Source: Chlorobiota bacterium
GTDB taxonomy: Bacteria; Bacteroidota; Ignavibacteria; OLB7
Assembly (NCBI GenBank): GCA_016788565.1
Contig: JAEUSP010000091.1
Coordinates: 1 to 61,775 of the forward strand
Reading direction: 5' to 3'
DNA: 61,775 bases
Shown: positions 43,061 to 52,845 of the stretch, piece by piece
Layout of the letters: the number at the start of each line of letters is the position of its first letter
Position numbering within the stretch: the stretch's first letter is position 1
The notes under the pieces: model-generated
The model's database searches: none
What the model saw: only the letters and a program-made list of their open reading frames with translations
Told to the model about the DNA's origin: nothing
Program-made: the position numbers and the translations under genes

Positions 43061-43828
43061 ATGCCCAAACACCTTTTCCTTTATCTGCTTGTAGCCCTTG
43101 TGATTGGGTTCACCGTCTGGAGCCTGCAGACCACGGAAATTGATCTGGAAAAAATCCGGCAAGGCTTTTTTGTGAAGCCTTTTTTTGGTGAGTTTCTACA
43201 AGGCTTGTGGCCGCCGAACTGGGGTATTCTTGGCGAGGTTTCGTGGCAGATGTTGGTCACGATTCAAATGGCGTGGATTGGCACGGTGCTGGCCACCGCC
43301 ATCTCGCTCCCCCTCTCCTTTGTTGCTGCCAGAAATATCACTCCGGCGGTTGCCGTGGGCGCGCTCACCCGTTTCTTTTTCAACGTGGATCGCTCGGTTG
43401 ATGTGTTGATTGTGGCGCTGATTCTGGTCTCGGCTGTGGGACTGGGGCCGCTTGCGGGAGTGCTGGCACTGGCGGCCCATTCGGTGGGATCCATGGGGAA
43501 GCTGTTTGCCGAAGCGATTGAGACGATTGACCGCGGCCCGATTGAGGCGTTGGAATCCACCGGGGCTTCCCGCTTGCAAGTAATCCGTTGGGGAGTGGTT
43601 CCGCAAGTGATGCCGTTGCTGGTCTCCAATTTTTTCTACCGGTTGGAGCTGAACATCCGCTCATCGGTGATCCTGGGCATTGTGGGCGCTGGCGGAATTG
43701 GGTTTATGCTGTACGACAACATCAAGCAGTTCCAATACCAGAATGTTTCGATGATCCTGCTGGTGATTATCGGGGTTGTGATGAGCATTGATTACGTGAG
43801 CGGGAAACTGCGGAAAGCAACGGTGTAG
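43061..43828 (+). CDS. phosphonate-type ABC transporter permease (PhnE family)
   Basis: 255 residues with about six membrane helices. The BPD-type permease EAA loop is present (EALESTGASRLQVIRWGVVPQ) and the C-terminal region reads LELNIRSSVILGIVGAGGIGF, both typical of PhnE. It would move phosphonate, phosphite or a related anion across the inner membrane with a PhnC ATPase and PhnD binding protein. Neither partner gene is adjacent: left is a barrel and MITE, right is queC on the opposite strand. It is therefore an orphan permease gene that must rely on unlinked partners. Confidence 0.85.
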   Translation: MPKHLFLYLLVALVIGFTVWSLQTTEIDLEKIRQGFFVKPFFGEFLQGLWPPNWGILGEVSWQMLVTIQMAWIGTVLATAISLPLSFVAARNITPAVAVGALTRFFFNVDRSVDVLIVALILVSAVGLGPLAGVLALAAHSVGSMGKLFAEAIETIDRGPIEALESTGASRLQVIRWGVVPQVMPLLVSNFFYRLELNIRSSVILGIVGAGGIGFMLYDNIKQFQYQNVSMILLVIIGVVMSIDYVSGKLRKATV

Positions 43829-43873
43829 AAACCCCAGCCAGCCGCCACCCAGTTGATGCGAAAATGGCCGACT

Positions 43874-44566
43874 CTATTTCGGCTGCGCGTAGGCGATTGG
43901 ATCGGCCGCGCCGGCCAGTTGGAAACCGCGTAGCCGCAGCGCGCAGCTATCGCACCGGCCACACGCCAGCGATTCGCTTTGGTAGCAGGACCAAGTCAGA
44001 TGAAGTGGGGCGGCAAGATTTATCCCCGTTTCCACAATATCCCCTTTTGACATGTGGATAACTGGGGTGATGATGGCGATGGCGGTTTCCGGGCGAGTGC
44101 CAAGGTCCACCACGGTTTGGTAGGCTTCGTAGAAAATTTTGCGGCAATCGGGATACCCGCTGGAGTCCTCCTCGACCGCACCGATGGCAATCGCACCGGC
44201 CCCGATAACCTCGGCCCAACTAACCGCCACCGATAGCATCCCGGCGTTGCGGAACGGAACGTAGCTGGTGGGGACTTCCTGCGAATGGAGGTTGGCCGGG
44301 GTGACTTCGATGTGAGTATCGGTTAGGCTTGAGCCGCCGATCATTCCCAGGTGGCGCATATCCACAATCAGCCGCCGCGCTGCGTTGAAATGGTCGGCAA
44401 GCGCGTGGAAGCATTCCAGCTCCTTCCGCTCGGTGCGTTGGCCGTAGTTGGTGTGCAAAAAATTCAACTGGTAGCCTTGCGACTGCATGATTGCGGCAGT
44501 CACACAGCTATCCATCCCGCCGCTAACCAGAATAACGGCGCGGCGCGGGTCGCTGGGAAGGTTCAT
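43874..44566 (-). CDS. queC: 7-cyano-7-deazaguanine synthase
   Basis: 230 residues. Converts 7-carboxy-7-deazaguanine to preQ0 with ATP and ammonia in queuosine biosynthesis. The PP-loop SGGMDS is near residue 15, Y-QR-x-E-LECF follows, then the C-terminal zinc cluster [20 protein letters not shown] with RLRGF. The ATG at 44566 gives the usual family N-terminus; codons upstream would add an unlikely leader. No other queuosine gene is adjacent. Divergent from the iron-permease-family gene. Confidence 0.93.
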   Translation of the reverse strand: MNLPSDPRRAVILVSGGMDSCVTAAIMQSQGYQLNFLHTNYGQRTERKELECFHALADHFNAARRLIVDMRHLGMIGGSSLTDTHIEVTPANLHSQEVPTSYVPFRNAGMLSVAVSWAEVIGAGAIAIGAVEEDSSGYPDCRKIFYEAYQTVVDLGTRPETAIAIITPVIHMSKGDIVETGINLAAPLHLTWSCYQSESLACGRCDSCALRLRGFQLAGAADPIAYAQPK

Positions 44567-44682
44567 GGGAAAATAGGTTGGTTGTTGTAGGTTGCCCTTG
44601 CTCTTCTGGGCAAAGCTCAGCCCGGGCGTAACGGTTTCCGCATCAGCAAGAAGGCACGAAGCCAATATAACCACACAGATTT

Positions 44683-45135
44683 ATGAGTGAGTTCTTCCGA
44701 CGGTTCTCGCAAAAAGCAGCCGAGCTGCTGGGAAGCGCGTGGGCGTTTGTGGCGGCGGCAATGATTATCATCCTTTGGGCGGCCACCGGACCGTTGTTCG
44801 ATTTTTCCGACACGTGGCAACTGGTGATTAACACCGGAACAACCATCATCACCTTCCTGATGGTGTTCCTAATCCAGAACACGCAGAACCGCGACACCAA
44901 GGCGTTCCACTTAAAAATTGATGAGCTCATCCGCGCCCAAAGCCACGCCCGCAACAGCCTGATCCGGTTGGAAGAAATGAGCGATGCACAGCTTGAAAGT
45001 TTGCACCAGGAATTCCTTCATATCAGCCAGCAGCGGGAGCATCAACGTGAACATCACCGGGCGCGCAACGCAGCACACGCGGCGGCAGCCACCAAGCCGG
45101 ACTCACCCGCCGCCCCTTCCCCCAAGCCGAATTAA
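44683..45135 (+). CDS. low-affinity iron permease family membrane protein
   Basis: 150 residues with two membrane helices in the family arrangement (LGSAWAFVAAAMIIILWAAT, then INTGTTIITFLMVFLIQNTQ), followed by NRDT-AFHLKIDELIRA and a charged His/Arg/Gln tail ending in a Pro/Ala linker. The name comes from the yeast Fet4 relationship; bacterial members are short and their transport role is unproven. Confidence 0.8.
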   Translation: MSEFFRRFSQKAAELLGSAWAFVAAAMIIILWAATGPLFDFSDTWQLVINTGTTIITFLMVFLIQNTQNRDTKAFHLKIDELIRAQSHARNSLIRLEEMSDAQLESLHQEFLHISQQREHQREHHRARNAAHAAAATKPDSPAAPSPKPN

Positions 45136-45193
45136 TCCTCGCCAGCATGGATGCGTGGCACGGCATGGAAGGTGGTTCATCTTTCTCACTCTT

Positions 45194-45485
45194 TAATTCG
45201 GTATTTGGCATTTCCTTCACTGATGGATTGTGGTCAGTGGTCAGTTGTCAGTTGCAAGAACTAATTCGGCATTTCCTTCACTGATGGATTGTGGTCAGTG
45301 GTCAGTTGTCAGTTGCAAGAACTAATTCGACATTTCCTTCACTGATGGATTGTGGTCAGTTGTCAGTGGTCAGTTGCAAGAACTAATTCGGCATTTCCTT
45401 CACTGATGGATTGTGGTCAGTTGTCAGTGGTCAGTGGTCAGTTGCAAGAACTAATTCGACATTCGACATTCGACATTCGGCATTT
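45194..45485. repeat. 61-bp minisatellite built on heptamers
   Basis: TTTCCTTCACTGATGGATTG starts at 45211, 45272, 45333 and 45394, a period of exactly 61. Each unit carries a TCAGTGG/TCAGTTG heptamer block and GCAAGAACTAATTCG. The last copy gains one heptamer and runs into ATTCGAC 7-mers. There are no unique spacers, so it is not a CRISPR array. Confidence 0.92.
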
Positions 45486-45503
45486 CCCAACTCGCCTCCC
45501 ATT

Positions 45504-48329
45504 CTACGCTATCACCCCTAATTCGCGCGCTTTTGCGATTGCCCTTGTTCGGCTATCCACCCCCAACTTTTCGTGGATGTTGTGGATATGCCGCTTCACG
45601 GTTCCGGGGGCCACAAACAACTGCTCGGCAATTTGCCGGTTGGAGTTCCCCGCCGCCACCAACCGAAGCACCTCTAACTCACGCTGGCTAAGCGGATCCA
45701 GCAGGAAGAGCGCGGTCCGGTTTGCCGTGATCGGTTGCGGCGTTGCGTGGTGGGAGCCTTCGGCATCGTGGTGGCCCGTGGGGAATGCCCCCAGCAGACG
45801 ATCAACATACTCCACCATCCGCCCCTGGCTCCGTTCTTCGCTTTCGCGGCCCACCAATTTTCTCCGTAGCCGGATCAGCAGCGTGCGCAGTGCTTGGCCT
45901 TCATCAACAAAAGTGCGGGTGTAGCGTTCCGGCTGGCCAAGCCGAAGTGCACGTTCCAGCAGGGCCAGCGATTGCGGCTCGTCGCCCCGGCGGCAGTGTG
46001 CAATCGCCATCAGGTTCAGCAGCACAATCAGGTTGCCGTTGCGTGCTTCCGATTCGGCAAGCTGGGCAAGCTCGGCAAGGATTGCCAACGCTTCGGTTGT
46101 TTCCCCCAGGGCAATCAACACGCGGGCCACGGTTCGCCGCTCGATTTCGCTGTAATCGGTCCAGCCGCTTAGTTGCCATCCGTCGCTGGGGTGGCGTTCC
46201 AGCCGCGGGCGTTGTTCCTGCATCCATGCGGCGGCGGAATCAAGCTCACCCCGCTCCAGATGCAGCCGCGTGCGGAAGGTTGCCAGCGGCGAACGGATCC
46301 AATCGGGGACGCTGTACCGGTGGGCAAGCTCCTCGGCTTTGGCAAGGATTTCCAGCGCGCCTTCGTCGTCGCCGCTGGCGTGCTGCAATCGCGCTGCGGC
46401 AACGTAGCCGTCACGCTGGGTCAGCACATCACCGCTTAACTCCGCCAACCGGATTCCTTCGCTTAAATGGGCTTTGGCTTGTTGGATATTATTCCACTCA
46501 TACTCCAACTCACCAATGCTTAAATGCACAACGGCGGTGGATAGATGCCCGGTTTCCTCCCCGGCCTCGTGGCGCGCAAGCTCCAGCCCCTGGCGGCACC
46601 ACTCCATTGCTTGATGCAGCTTCCCGTGGACCACTTCCAACCGTTCCAGCAGCCGTATCGAAGCCAGCGCAGCATACGGGTGGCGCGCCGACATACTGAG
46701 CGGAAGTGCCTCCAAGCAGGAAGCGCGCGCACGCTCCACGTTCCGTTGCATCAGGTATCCCAGCGCAAGGTTCAGCTTCACCGCGCCGCGCACGCCAAGC
46801 TGTTCAATGGGGAGTATCGCAAGGGCTTGCAGCGCCAGGGCAATCCCCTGCTCGGCATCGCCGTTGATCCGTGCCATGAAGGAGTGAATGGCAACGATAT
46901 GCCCGGCGTACATCGCATGTTCATCGGGCGCGCCGCTGGCCAGTGCTTGCTCGCTATCGCTGATTCGTTTGTGGACTTTGGAGATTTGCCCGGTGAAAAT
47001 CAGCACCCAAGCATAGATCACCGAAAGCCCCACGTTCTGCCCAATGGCCGATTCCGGAAGCATCCGATACCAGAGCAGCAGCAGCGAAAGCTCACTTCTG
47101 ACTAACTTCCCCGGCGCGTGGCGAAGCACGATTTTGCAGGCGGCGGCAACGTCATCGGCAGCAAGAAAATGGCGGATGGACTCGGTCAGCAATCCTTCCG
47201 ATTGATACCAGCCGGCAGCGCGGCGGTGCAGTTCCGGGATAGCCTCCGGGAAATCGGAAGCAAGCCGCGCCCGCAAGAAATCGGCAAACAGATGGTGGTA
47301 GCGGTACCAGTAGCGCGCTTCGTCCAACGGCACAACAAACAGGTTGGCATCTTCCAGCATCCGCAGCCGCGCAACACCCGATTCGGTGGCGACTTCGGCA
47401 ATTTTTTCGGTGATTTTTTCGACCCCGGCAACAGCATCACAAAGGCTTCCGGTCAGCCGATCCAGGATGGAGGTTTCCAGAAGGAACCGCTGGACCGGTT
47501 CCGGCTGGCGATGCAGCACTTCATCGGCAAGGTAATCCACAACGTGGCGGTGGCTTCCGGTGAAGGCTTGGATAAATCCGGCAACGTCGTCGCGGTTTTG
47601 CACCGATAACGCGGCAAGCTGCAACCCCGCAACCCACCCTTCGGTTCGCGCCTCCAGCGCGGCAACGTCGGCGGCTTCAAGGTTCAGCCCCATCACAGCG
47701 TTCAGAAATGCGGCGGCTTCGTCGGGTGCAAACCGAAGGTCGCCGGAACGCACCTCGGTCAGCTGGCGGCGGCCACGCAGCCGCGCCAACGGCAACGGTG
47801 GGTCAACCCGGCTGGTAAGGATAATGTGGCATTCATCGGGAAGATGATCCAGCATGAACAGCACCGCTTCGTGAACCTCGGCGGACTCAATCGTGTGGTA
47901 GTCATCCAGCACCAACACGGCTTGGGTGTCGGCTTCCAACAGGTCGTTCAGCAGTGTGGTGAGCACCGCTTCGGGTGTCCCTTGTGGCGATTGCAGCAAC
48001 CCCAACGCGGTGGCCCCAACCCGCTGATCCAAGCGGTGCAGCGCGGCGGCAACGTAGCGGAGGAATCGGCGCAGGTCGTTATCCCCTTCGTCCAAACTCA
48101 CCCATGCCACCATCCGTTCGGTGCGCCAAACCCACTCGCTCACCAGCGTGGTTTTGCCAAACCCCGGCGGTGCCGAAACCAACGTTAGGCGGCTACCCAA
48201 CCCTTGGTCTAACAACGCAATCAGCCGGCCACGCTCCACAAGGTTTGGCTGCGGGCGCGGCACGTACAGTTTGGTTTGCAACAGCGCGATTGTTGCGGAA
48301 ATGGCAGAGTGTGCAAAAGCGTGTGGCAT
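45504..48329 (-). CDS. MalT-like LuxR-family transcriptional regulator (LAL)
   Basis: About 941 residues from the ATG at 48329. The N-terminal STAND NTPase has a Walker A (APPGFGKTT, about 55-63) and a Walker B (VLVLDDYH). A long TPR-like helical sensor region occupies about 430-830. The C-terminal LuxR helix-turn-helix reads LSQRELEVLRLVAAGNSNRQ, IAEQLFVAPGTVKRHIHNIH. It probably binds an inducer and activates transcription as an oligomer. It is divergent from the aldehyde dehydrogenase with about 230 bases between, so that gene is a plausible target. Confidence 0.9.
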   Translation of the reverse strand: MPHAFAHSAISATIALLQTKLYVPRPQPNLVERGRLIALLDQGLGSRLTLVSAPPGFGKTTLVSEWVWRTERMVAWVSLDEGDNDLRRFLRYVAAALHRLDQRVGATALGLLQSPQGTPEAVLTTLLNDLLEADTQAVLVLDDYHTIESAEVHEAVLFMLDHLPDECHIILTSRVDPPLPLARLRGRRQLTEVRSGDLRFAPDEAAAFLNAVMGLNLEAADVAALEARTEGWVAGLQLAALSVQNRDDVAGFIQAFTGSHRHVVDYLADEVLHRQPEPVQRFLLETSILDRLTGSLCDAVAGVEKITEKIAEVATESGVARLRMLEDANLFVVPLDEARYWYRYHHLFADFLRARLASDFPEAIPELHRRAAGWYQSEGLLTESIRHFLAADDVAAACKIVLRHAPGKLVRSELSLLLLWYRMLPESAIGQNVGLSVIYAWVLIFTGQISKVHKRISDSEQALASGAPDEHAMYAGHIVAIHSFMARINGDAEQGIALALQALAILPIEQLGVRGAVKLNLALGYLMQRNVERARASCLEALPLSMSARHPYAALASIRLLERLEVVHGKLHQAMEWCRQGLELARHEAGEETGHLSTAVVHLSIGELEYEWNNIQQAKAHLSEGIRLAELSGDVLTQRDGYVAAARLQHASGDDEGALEILAKAEELAHRYSVPDWIRSPLATFRTRLHLERGELDSAAAWMQEQRPRLERHPSDGWQLSGWTDYSEIERRTVARVLIALGETTEALAILAELAQLAESEARNGNLIVLLNLMAIAHCRRGDEPQSLALLERALRLGQPERYTRTFVDEGQALRTLLIRLRRKLVGRESEERSQGRMVEYVDRLLGAFPTGHHDAEGSHHATPQPITANRTALFLLDPLSQRELEVLRLVAAGNSNRQIAEQLFVAPGTVKRHIHNIHEKLGVDSRTRAIAKARELGVIA

Positions 48330-48559
48330 CGGCGGAACGGTCGGCGTCGGAAAAAAAATCGGGGCAAATCTACGCCAAACAGTCCGCCAAATTGCAGAGC
48401 AATGCCGTGGTGGAGCAAAGTTTTGCATCGGCCAGCAGTGTTGTTGCTCACCTTCCGGTGTAACCCTTCCAAACCAACGGCTTCCTTCCGGTGGTGCTAT
48501 TTTGCTGGCCGTTTCGGTATCACAAACAATACTATCAACTCAACAACCAACAAGCACAG

Positions 48560-50044
48560 ATGGCTGAGTCGTTCCGCAATTTTATCAATGGCCGCTGGGT
48601 GGATTCCCAGCAAGGGCAAACCTTCCAGAATCAGAATCCCGCCAACCTTGACGACGTTATCGGCAGCTTCCCGCTAAGCACCGAAGCCGACGTTGCCGCC
48701 GCCGCCGAAGCCGCCGCCCAGGCCTACAAAACATGGCGGATGATCCCCGCGCCAAAACGGGGCGACATCCTGCGGCGTGCCGGTGATATCCTTGCCGAAC
48801 GGAAAGATGAGCTTGCACGCGCCATGACCCGCGAAATGGGGAAACCGGTGTTCGAGACCAAAGGGGATGTGCAGGAAGCGATTGACACCGCCTACTACTC
48901 CGCCACCGAAACCCGCCGGCTGTTCGGCTACAACACCCCCAGCGAGCTTCCCGACAAAATGAACTTGTCGTTCCGAATGCCGGTGGGTGTCTGCGGCATC
49001 ATCACCGCTTGGAACTTCCCGATGGCGGTCCCAAGCTGGAAAATTTTCCCCGCGCTGGCTTGCGGAAATACTGTGGTGTATAAGCCCTCCGAGGACGCAC
49101 CGCACTCCGGCAATTTGCTGGCCGAGGTGTTGGCCGAAGCTGGGCTTCCGGCTGGGGTGTTCAATGTGGTGCATGGCGCGGCCCAGTGCGGCGCAGCCAT
49201 TGTCGAGCATCCGCTGATTAAGGTGATTGGCTTCACCGGCTCCACGCAAGTTGGCGCCGAGATCGCTTCGCGCGCGGGGGCAATGAACAAAAAAGTCTCG
49301 CTGGAAATGGGGGGGAAAAATGCCCAGATTGTGATGCCCGATGCGGACTTGGATTTGGCGTTGGATGGCGTTGTGTGGGGCGCGTTCGGGACCACCGGCC
49401 AGCGTTGCACCGCCACCAGCCGATTGATTCTGCACGAGGCCATTTATGATGACTTCATCAACCGCTTAATCACCCGCGCCGCAAAACTTCGGCTGGGGCC
49501 GGGGCTGGAAGAAGGGACCGATGTTGGGCCGGTGATTAACCAGAAGCAGCTGCGGCGTGTGCAAGAATACACCGCCATTGGCCGCGAAGAAGGCGCGCTG
49601 TGCGTTCTTGGTGGCGACCGTGCCGACGAAGGCCAGTTGGGGCGTGGATGCTTCTTCCACCCAACCATCTTCATCAACGTTGACCGCAACATGCGGATTG
49701 CGCGCGAGGAAATTTTTGGCCCAGTGCTCTCGGTGCTGAAAGCGCGTGACCTTACCGATGCCATCGAGATTCTGAACGACACCCCGTATGGGCTTTCCTC
49801 CAGCTTGTACACCTCCAACGTCAACGATGCCTTCCGTGCGGTGCGGGATATCGAGGCGGGGATCACCTACATCAACGTGCCAACAATTGGGGCCGAGGCG
49901 CACATGCCGTTTGGTGGGGTGAAAGGGACCGGCAACGGACACCGCGAAGGGGGCTGGACGGTGTTCGACATCTTCACCGAATGGAAGACGGTTTATATTG
50001 ATTACAGCGGGTCGTTGCAGCGGGCGCAGATTGATAACTACTAA
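48560..50044 (+). CDS. NAD(P)-dependent aldehyde dehydrogenase
   Basis: 494 residues, full length for the superfamily. Visible features are the cofactor-binding region (ITAWNFPMAVPSWKIFPALA, KPSE), GFTGSTQVG, catalytic Glu in LEMGGKNAQIV, catalytic Cys in GTTGQRCTATSR, and EEIFGPVLSV. The C-terminus (INVPTIGAEAHMPFGGVKGT) resembles ALDH7-like or semialdehyde dehydrogenases. The substrate cannot be fixed. Start ATG 48560 (MAESFRNFINGRW) is the family N-terminus. A long upstream run adds nothing recognisable. Confidence 0.9.
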   Translation: MAESFRNFINGRWVDSQQGQTFQNQNPANLDDVIGSFPLSTEADVAAAAEAAAQAYKTWRMIPAPKRGDILRRAGDILAERKDELARAMTREMGKPVFETKGDVQEAIDTAYYSATETRRLFGYNTPSELPDKMNLSFRMPVGVCGIITAWNFPMAVPSWKIFPALACGNTVVYKPSEDAPHSGNLLAEVLAEAGLPAGVFNVVHGAAQCGAAIVEHPLIKVIGFTGSTQVGAEIASRAGAMNKKVSLEMGGKNAQIVMPDADLDLALDGVVWGAFGTTGQRCTATSRLILHEAIYDDFINRLITRAAKLRLGPGLEEGTDVGPVINQKQLRRVQEYTAIGREEGALCVLGGDRADEGQLGRGCFFHPTIFINVDRNMRIAREEIFGPVLSVLKARDLTDAIEILNDTPYGLSSSLYTSNVNDAFRAVRDIEAGITYINVPTIGAEAHMPFGGVKGTGNGHREGGWTVFDIFTEWKTVYIDYSGSLQRAQIDNY

Positions 50045-50049
50045 CGGGG

Positions 50050-50090
50050 GAAATGTCGAGTGCCGAATGTCGAATGCCGAATGTCGAGTG
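50050..50090. repeat. heptamer array, GAATGYC type
   Basis: Tandem 7-mers alternating GAATGTC, GAATGCC and GAGTGCC just after the aldehyde dehydrogenase stop codon. Confidence 0.75.
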
Positions 50091-50102
50091 ATGAGCCTCC
50101 GC

Positions 50103-50161
50103 CGAATTCAGCCCTCCGCTCATGCTGATCCCCGCCGAAGTATGAGCGGAGCCACCGAACC
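50103..50161. repeat. dispersed hairpin repeat, copy D (reversed)
   Basis: Reverse-orientation copy of the unit at 1034-1080, with intact arms CCGCTCAT and ATGAGCGG. Confidence 0.75.
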
Positions 50162-50214
50162 GAGAAGCAGACGTTCTTCCACCGACTACCGGACGGATTT
50201 TCAAGTTGGCATTT

Positions 50215-50249
50215 GCCGCCGCAGAAAAAATTTCTGCGGCGGCTTTTTT
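50215..50249 (+). terminator. rho-independent terminator
   Basis: GCCGCCGCAGAAA (50215-50227) and TTTCTGCGGCGGC (50231-50243) then TTTTTT. Ends plus-strand transcription from the aldehyde dehydrogenase. The minus-strand side lacks a T-run. Confidence 0.85.
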
Positions 50250-50250
50250 G

Positions 50251-52512
50251 TTATTTCTCCGCCCGCTTCAGCCGCAGTGAGTTGGTGACGACGCTGACCG
50301 AGCTCATGGCCATTGCCGCGCCGGCAACAATGGGGCTAAGCAATCCAAACGCGGCAAGCGGAATGCCGATGACGTTGTAGATAAACGCCCAAAACAGGTT
50401 CTGCCGAATCACCCGCATGGTCCGGCGCGAAAGCGCGACCGCATCGGGGACGCGCTCAACATGGCCACCAACAATGGTGATATCGCTGGCGGAAATGGCC
50501 ACATCGGTTCCGGTGGCCATCGCAATTCCAACATCGGCGGCGGCAAGCGCGGGGGCATCGTTCACGCCATCCCCCACCATCGCCACCACGTTTCCGCTGG
50601 CTTGCAATTCTTTCACCTTCTCCCCTTTTTCCCCTGGCATCACTTCGGCAATTACTTGGGATATTCCAAGCTGGCCCGCGATTGCTTCGGCGGCGGCGCG
50701 GTTGTCGCCGGTGAGCATCACCGTCTGGATTCCCATCTGGTGAAGCGCGGCCACCGCTTGGCTGGCGTTCGGCTTCACGGTGTCGGCAAGGGCGATTGCG
50801 CCGGCCACGTTTCCGTCAAGCTCAATCCACACCACACTGCTTCCGACAGGGGGAGTCCAGGCCGTGGCTTCCGGGGAAGCGGCCACCCCTGGGATGGTGC
50901 TGGCGCGCCCTGCGAACAAGGTCCGCCCGTTGGCAACCGCATACACCCCCATCCCCGCTGCCGATTTGAATTCTTCCACCTTCACCCCGCCCAACTCCAC
51001 CCCCTGCTGCGCGGCGTGGCGAACAATCCCTTGCGCCAATGGATGCTCACTGTGCGACTCCACCGCCGCCACCAATTGCAGCAGTGTTGTGGGGTCGTTG
51101 CCGTTGAAGGTTTCCACGACAACCACTTCTGGGCGGCCGTAGGTCAGCGTTCCGGTTTTATCGAACACCATCACGTTGATGCTTCCGGCGCGCTCCAGCG
51201 ACTCGGCATTGCGGATTAAAATTCCCCGCTTCGCACCGCTCCCCGATCCAGCAATCACCGCCGTTGGGACCGCAAGACCCATTGCGCAGGGGCAAGCAAT
51301 CACCAGCACGGCAACGGCGTTAATCAGCGCGTGGGCCAGCCCGGCATCGCCAACCAACAGCCACCCCAAAAACGCCAGCAGTGCAATGCCGATCACCACC
51401 GGAACAAACACCCCGGCGATAGAGTCGGCAAGCCGCTGCACCGGGGACTTGGAGCTTTGCGCTTCTTCCACGGTGCGGATAATCTGCGCCAGCACGGTTT
51501 CCTGGCCCACCCCTTCGGCCCGCATGGTGAACGCACCGTAGGCATTGATGGTCCCGCCAACAACCTTGGAGTCAATCGTTTTTTCCACCGGGATTGATTC
51601 GCCGGTCATCATGGATTCATCCACTGCGGTGGCCCCTTCCACCACAACTCCATCGGTGGGAACTTGCTCGCCCGGGCGCACCAGCAACAGATCGCCCTGG
51701 CGGATGAACTCGGCTTCAACATCGCTCACGGTTCCATCTGGGGCGCGGCGGTGGGCAATTTTTGGGGCAAGCCGCATCAGGCTGTGGATTGCCTCGGTTG
51801 CTTCCGATTTCGCACGCGACTCCAGCCACCGCCCCAACAGCACCAACGCCACCACCACCGCGGCCGTGTCGAAATAGACCTCATGCTGGCTGATGCCGGG
51901 CAACGCGCCCGGGAAGAATGTCACCACGCTGCTGAACAGCCACGCCGCGCCGGTCCCGACGGCAACCAGTGTGTTCATGTCGGCAACAAGGTGGCGTGCG
52001 TTGCGGAAGGCCAGCCGGAAAAAACTCTGCCCGGGAATCGCAAGGATCAGCGTGGCCAGGATGAATTGAAAGATGTTCAGCTCCGTCATCCAACGCATGG
52101 CCAGCGGTCCCAGCCCGGCCACAACCATCGGAAGCATGCTGACCAGCATCACCACAGCGGCGGCGGGCGCGGCCAGCAGGAAATTGCGACGGTAGGTTCC
52201 GGTTTCTTCCTGTTGGTGGTTGTGCAAGGCAGCATCGGTTGCGGGGGCCGCGGTGTAGCCGGCACGCTCCACACGATCTTGCAACGCCGCAATCGGAACG
52301 CCAGCGGCCATCTTGATGCGGGCGCGATTGGTGGCAAGGTTCACGGCAACTTCCTGCACCCCCTCCACTTTCCGCAGCGAGCGTTCCACCCGCACAACGC
52401 AGCTTGCGCAGGTCATCCCTTGCACGTCAAGATCAACGATTTCGGTGGTGGGTGTTGCTGGTTCTTGGTTGGTTGCCAGCGTTGCTGTTTGCGGCGATTC
52501 CGTTGCTGTCAT
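50251..52512 (-). CDS. copA: copper-translocating P1B-type ATPase
   Basis: 753 residues, inner membrane. Exports Cu(I) from the cytosol using ATP. An N-terminal HMA domain has MTCASC. The transmembrane metal-binding motif ACPCAMGLAVP is near 407. The phosphorylation site DKTGTLTYG is near 450, with HSEHPLAQ and GDGVNDAPALAAADVGIAMA following. A GGAG stands 7 bases before the ATG. It is last in the sigma, copZ, copA operon, 23 bases after copZ. Confidence 0.94.
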   Translation of the reverse strand: MTATESPQTATLATNQEPATPTTEIVDLDVQGMTCASCVVRVERSLRKVEGVQEVAVNLATNRARIKMAAGVPIAALQDRVERAGYTAAPATDAALHNHQQEETGTYRRNFLLAAPAAAVVMLVSMLPMVVAGLGPLAMRWMTELNIFQFILATLILAIPGQSFFRLAFRNARHLVADMNTLVAVGTGAAWLFSSVVTFFPGALPGISQHEVYFDTAAVVVALVLLGRWLESRAKSEATEAIHSLMRLAPKIAHRRAPDGTVSDVEAEFIRQGDLLLVRPGEQVPTDGVVVEGATAVDESMMTGESIPVEKTIDSKVVGGTINAYGAFTMRAEGVGQETVLAQIIRTVEEAQSSKSPVQRLADSIAGVFVPVVIGIALLAFLGWLLVGDAGLAHALINAVAVLVIACPCAMGLAVPTAVIAGSGSGAKRGILIRNAESLERAGSINVMVFDKTGTLTYGRPEVVVVETFNGNDPTTLLQLVAAVESHSEHPLAQGIVRHAAQQGVELGGVKVEEFKSAAGMGVYAVANGRTLFAGRASTIPGVAASPEATAWTPPVGSSVVWIELDGNVAGAIALADTVKPNASQAVAALHQMGIQTVMLTGDNRAAAEAIAGQLGISQVIAEVMPGEKGEKVKELQASGNVVAMVGDGVNDAPALAAADVGIAMATGTDVAISASDITIVGGHVERVPDAVALSRRTMRVIRQNLFWAFIYNVIGIPLAAFGLLSPIVAGAAMAMSSVSVVTNSLRLKRAEK

Positions 52513-52535
52513 GGCTGCTCCAAAAAAAACGAATT

Positions 52536-52775
52536 TCAGTGTGCTGGTTCTTGATTGATGCCGCTGACGGTGTAGCCGGCATCCTCGATTGCATCAACAA
52601 TTTGTTGATTGCTCACCTGGTCTGGGTCGCGCTGGATGTGCGCGCTTCCGATAGCTACTTCCTGAACTTCAACTCCATCTATTTCCTGCAAGGCTTGCCG
52701 CACCGCAGCAACGCAGTGGCCGCAGCTCATGCCGGCGATGGTGATGATTTCGGTGGTGGTTGGTGTGTTGTTCAT
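52536..52775 (-). CDS. copZ: copper chaperone, HMA domain
   Basis: 79 residues from the ATG at 52775. A single HMA fold with the metal-binding motif GMSCGHC near the N-terminus and the typical A-x-I-x-R-D...I-DAIEDAGYTV ending. Carries Cu(I) to CopA. The longer upstream frame overlaps the sigma gene and adds no homologous residues. Lies 70 bases after the sigma gene and 23 before copA. Confidence 0.9.
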   Translation of the reverse strand: MNNTPTTTEIITIAGMSCGHCVAAVRQALQEIDGVEVQEVAIGSAHIQRDPDQVSNQQIVDAIEDAGYTVSGINQEPAH

Positions 52776-52845
52776 GTTGATGTTTTTTTTGATTTGAGAT
52801 TTGTGAGGTTGCTCAGATATGCAGCTTCTGCCTCCGCTGGCTGGG

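Noticed and set aside
45194-45485. Possible CRISPR array
   Set aside because: Units are contiguous with no variable spacers and are built on heptamers.
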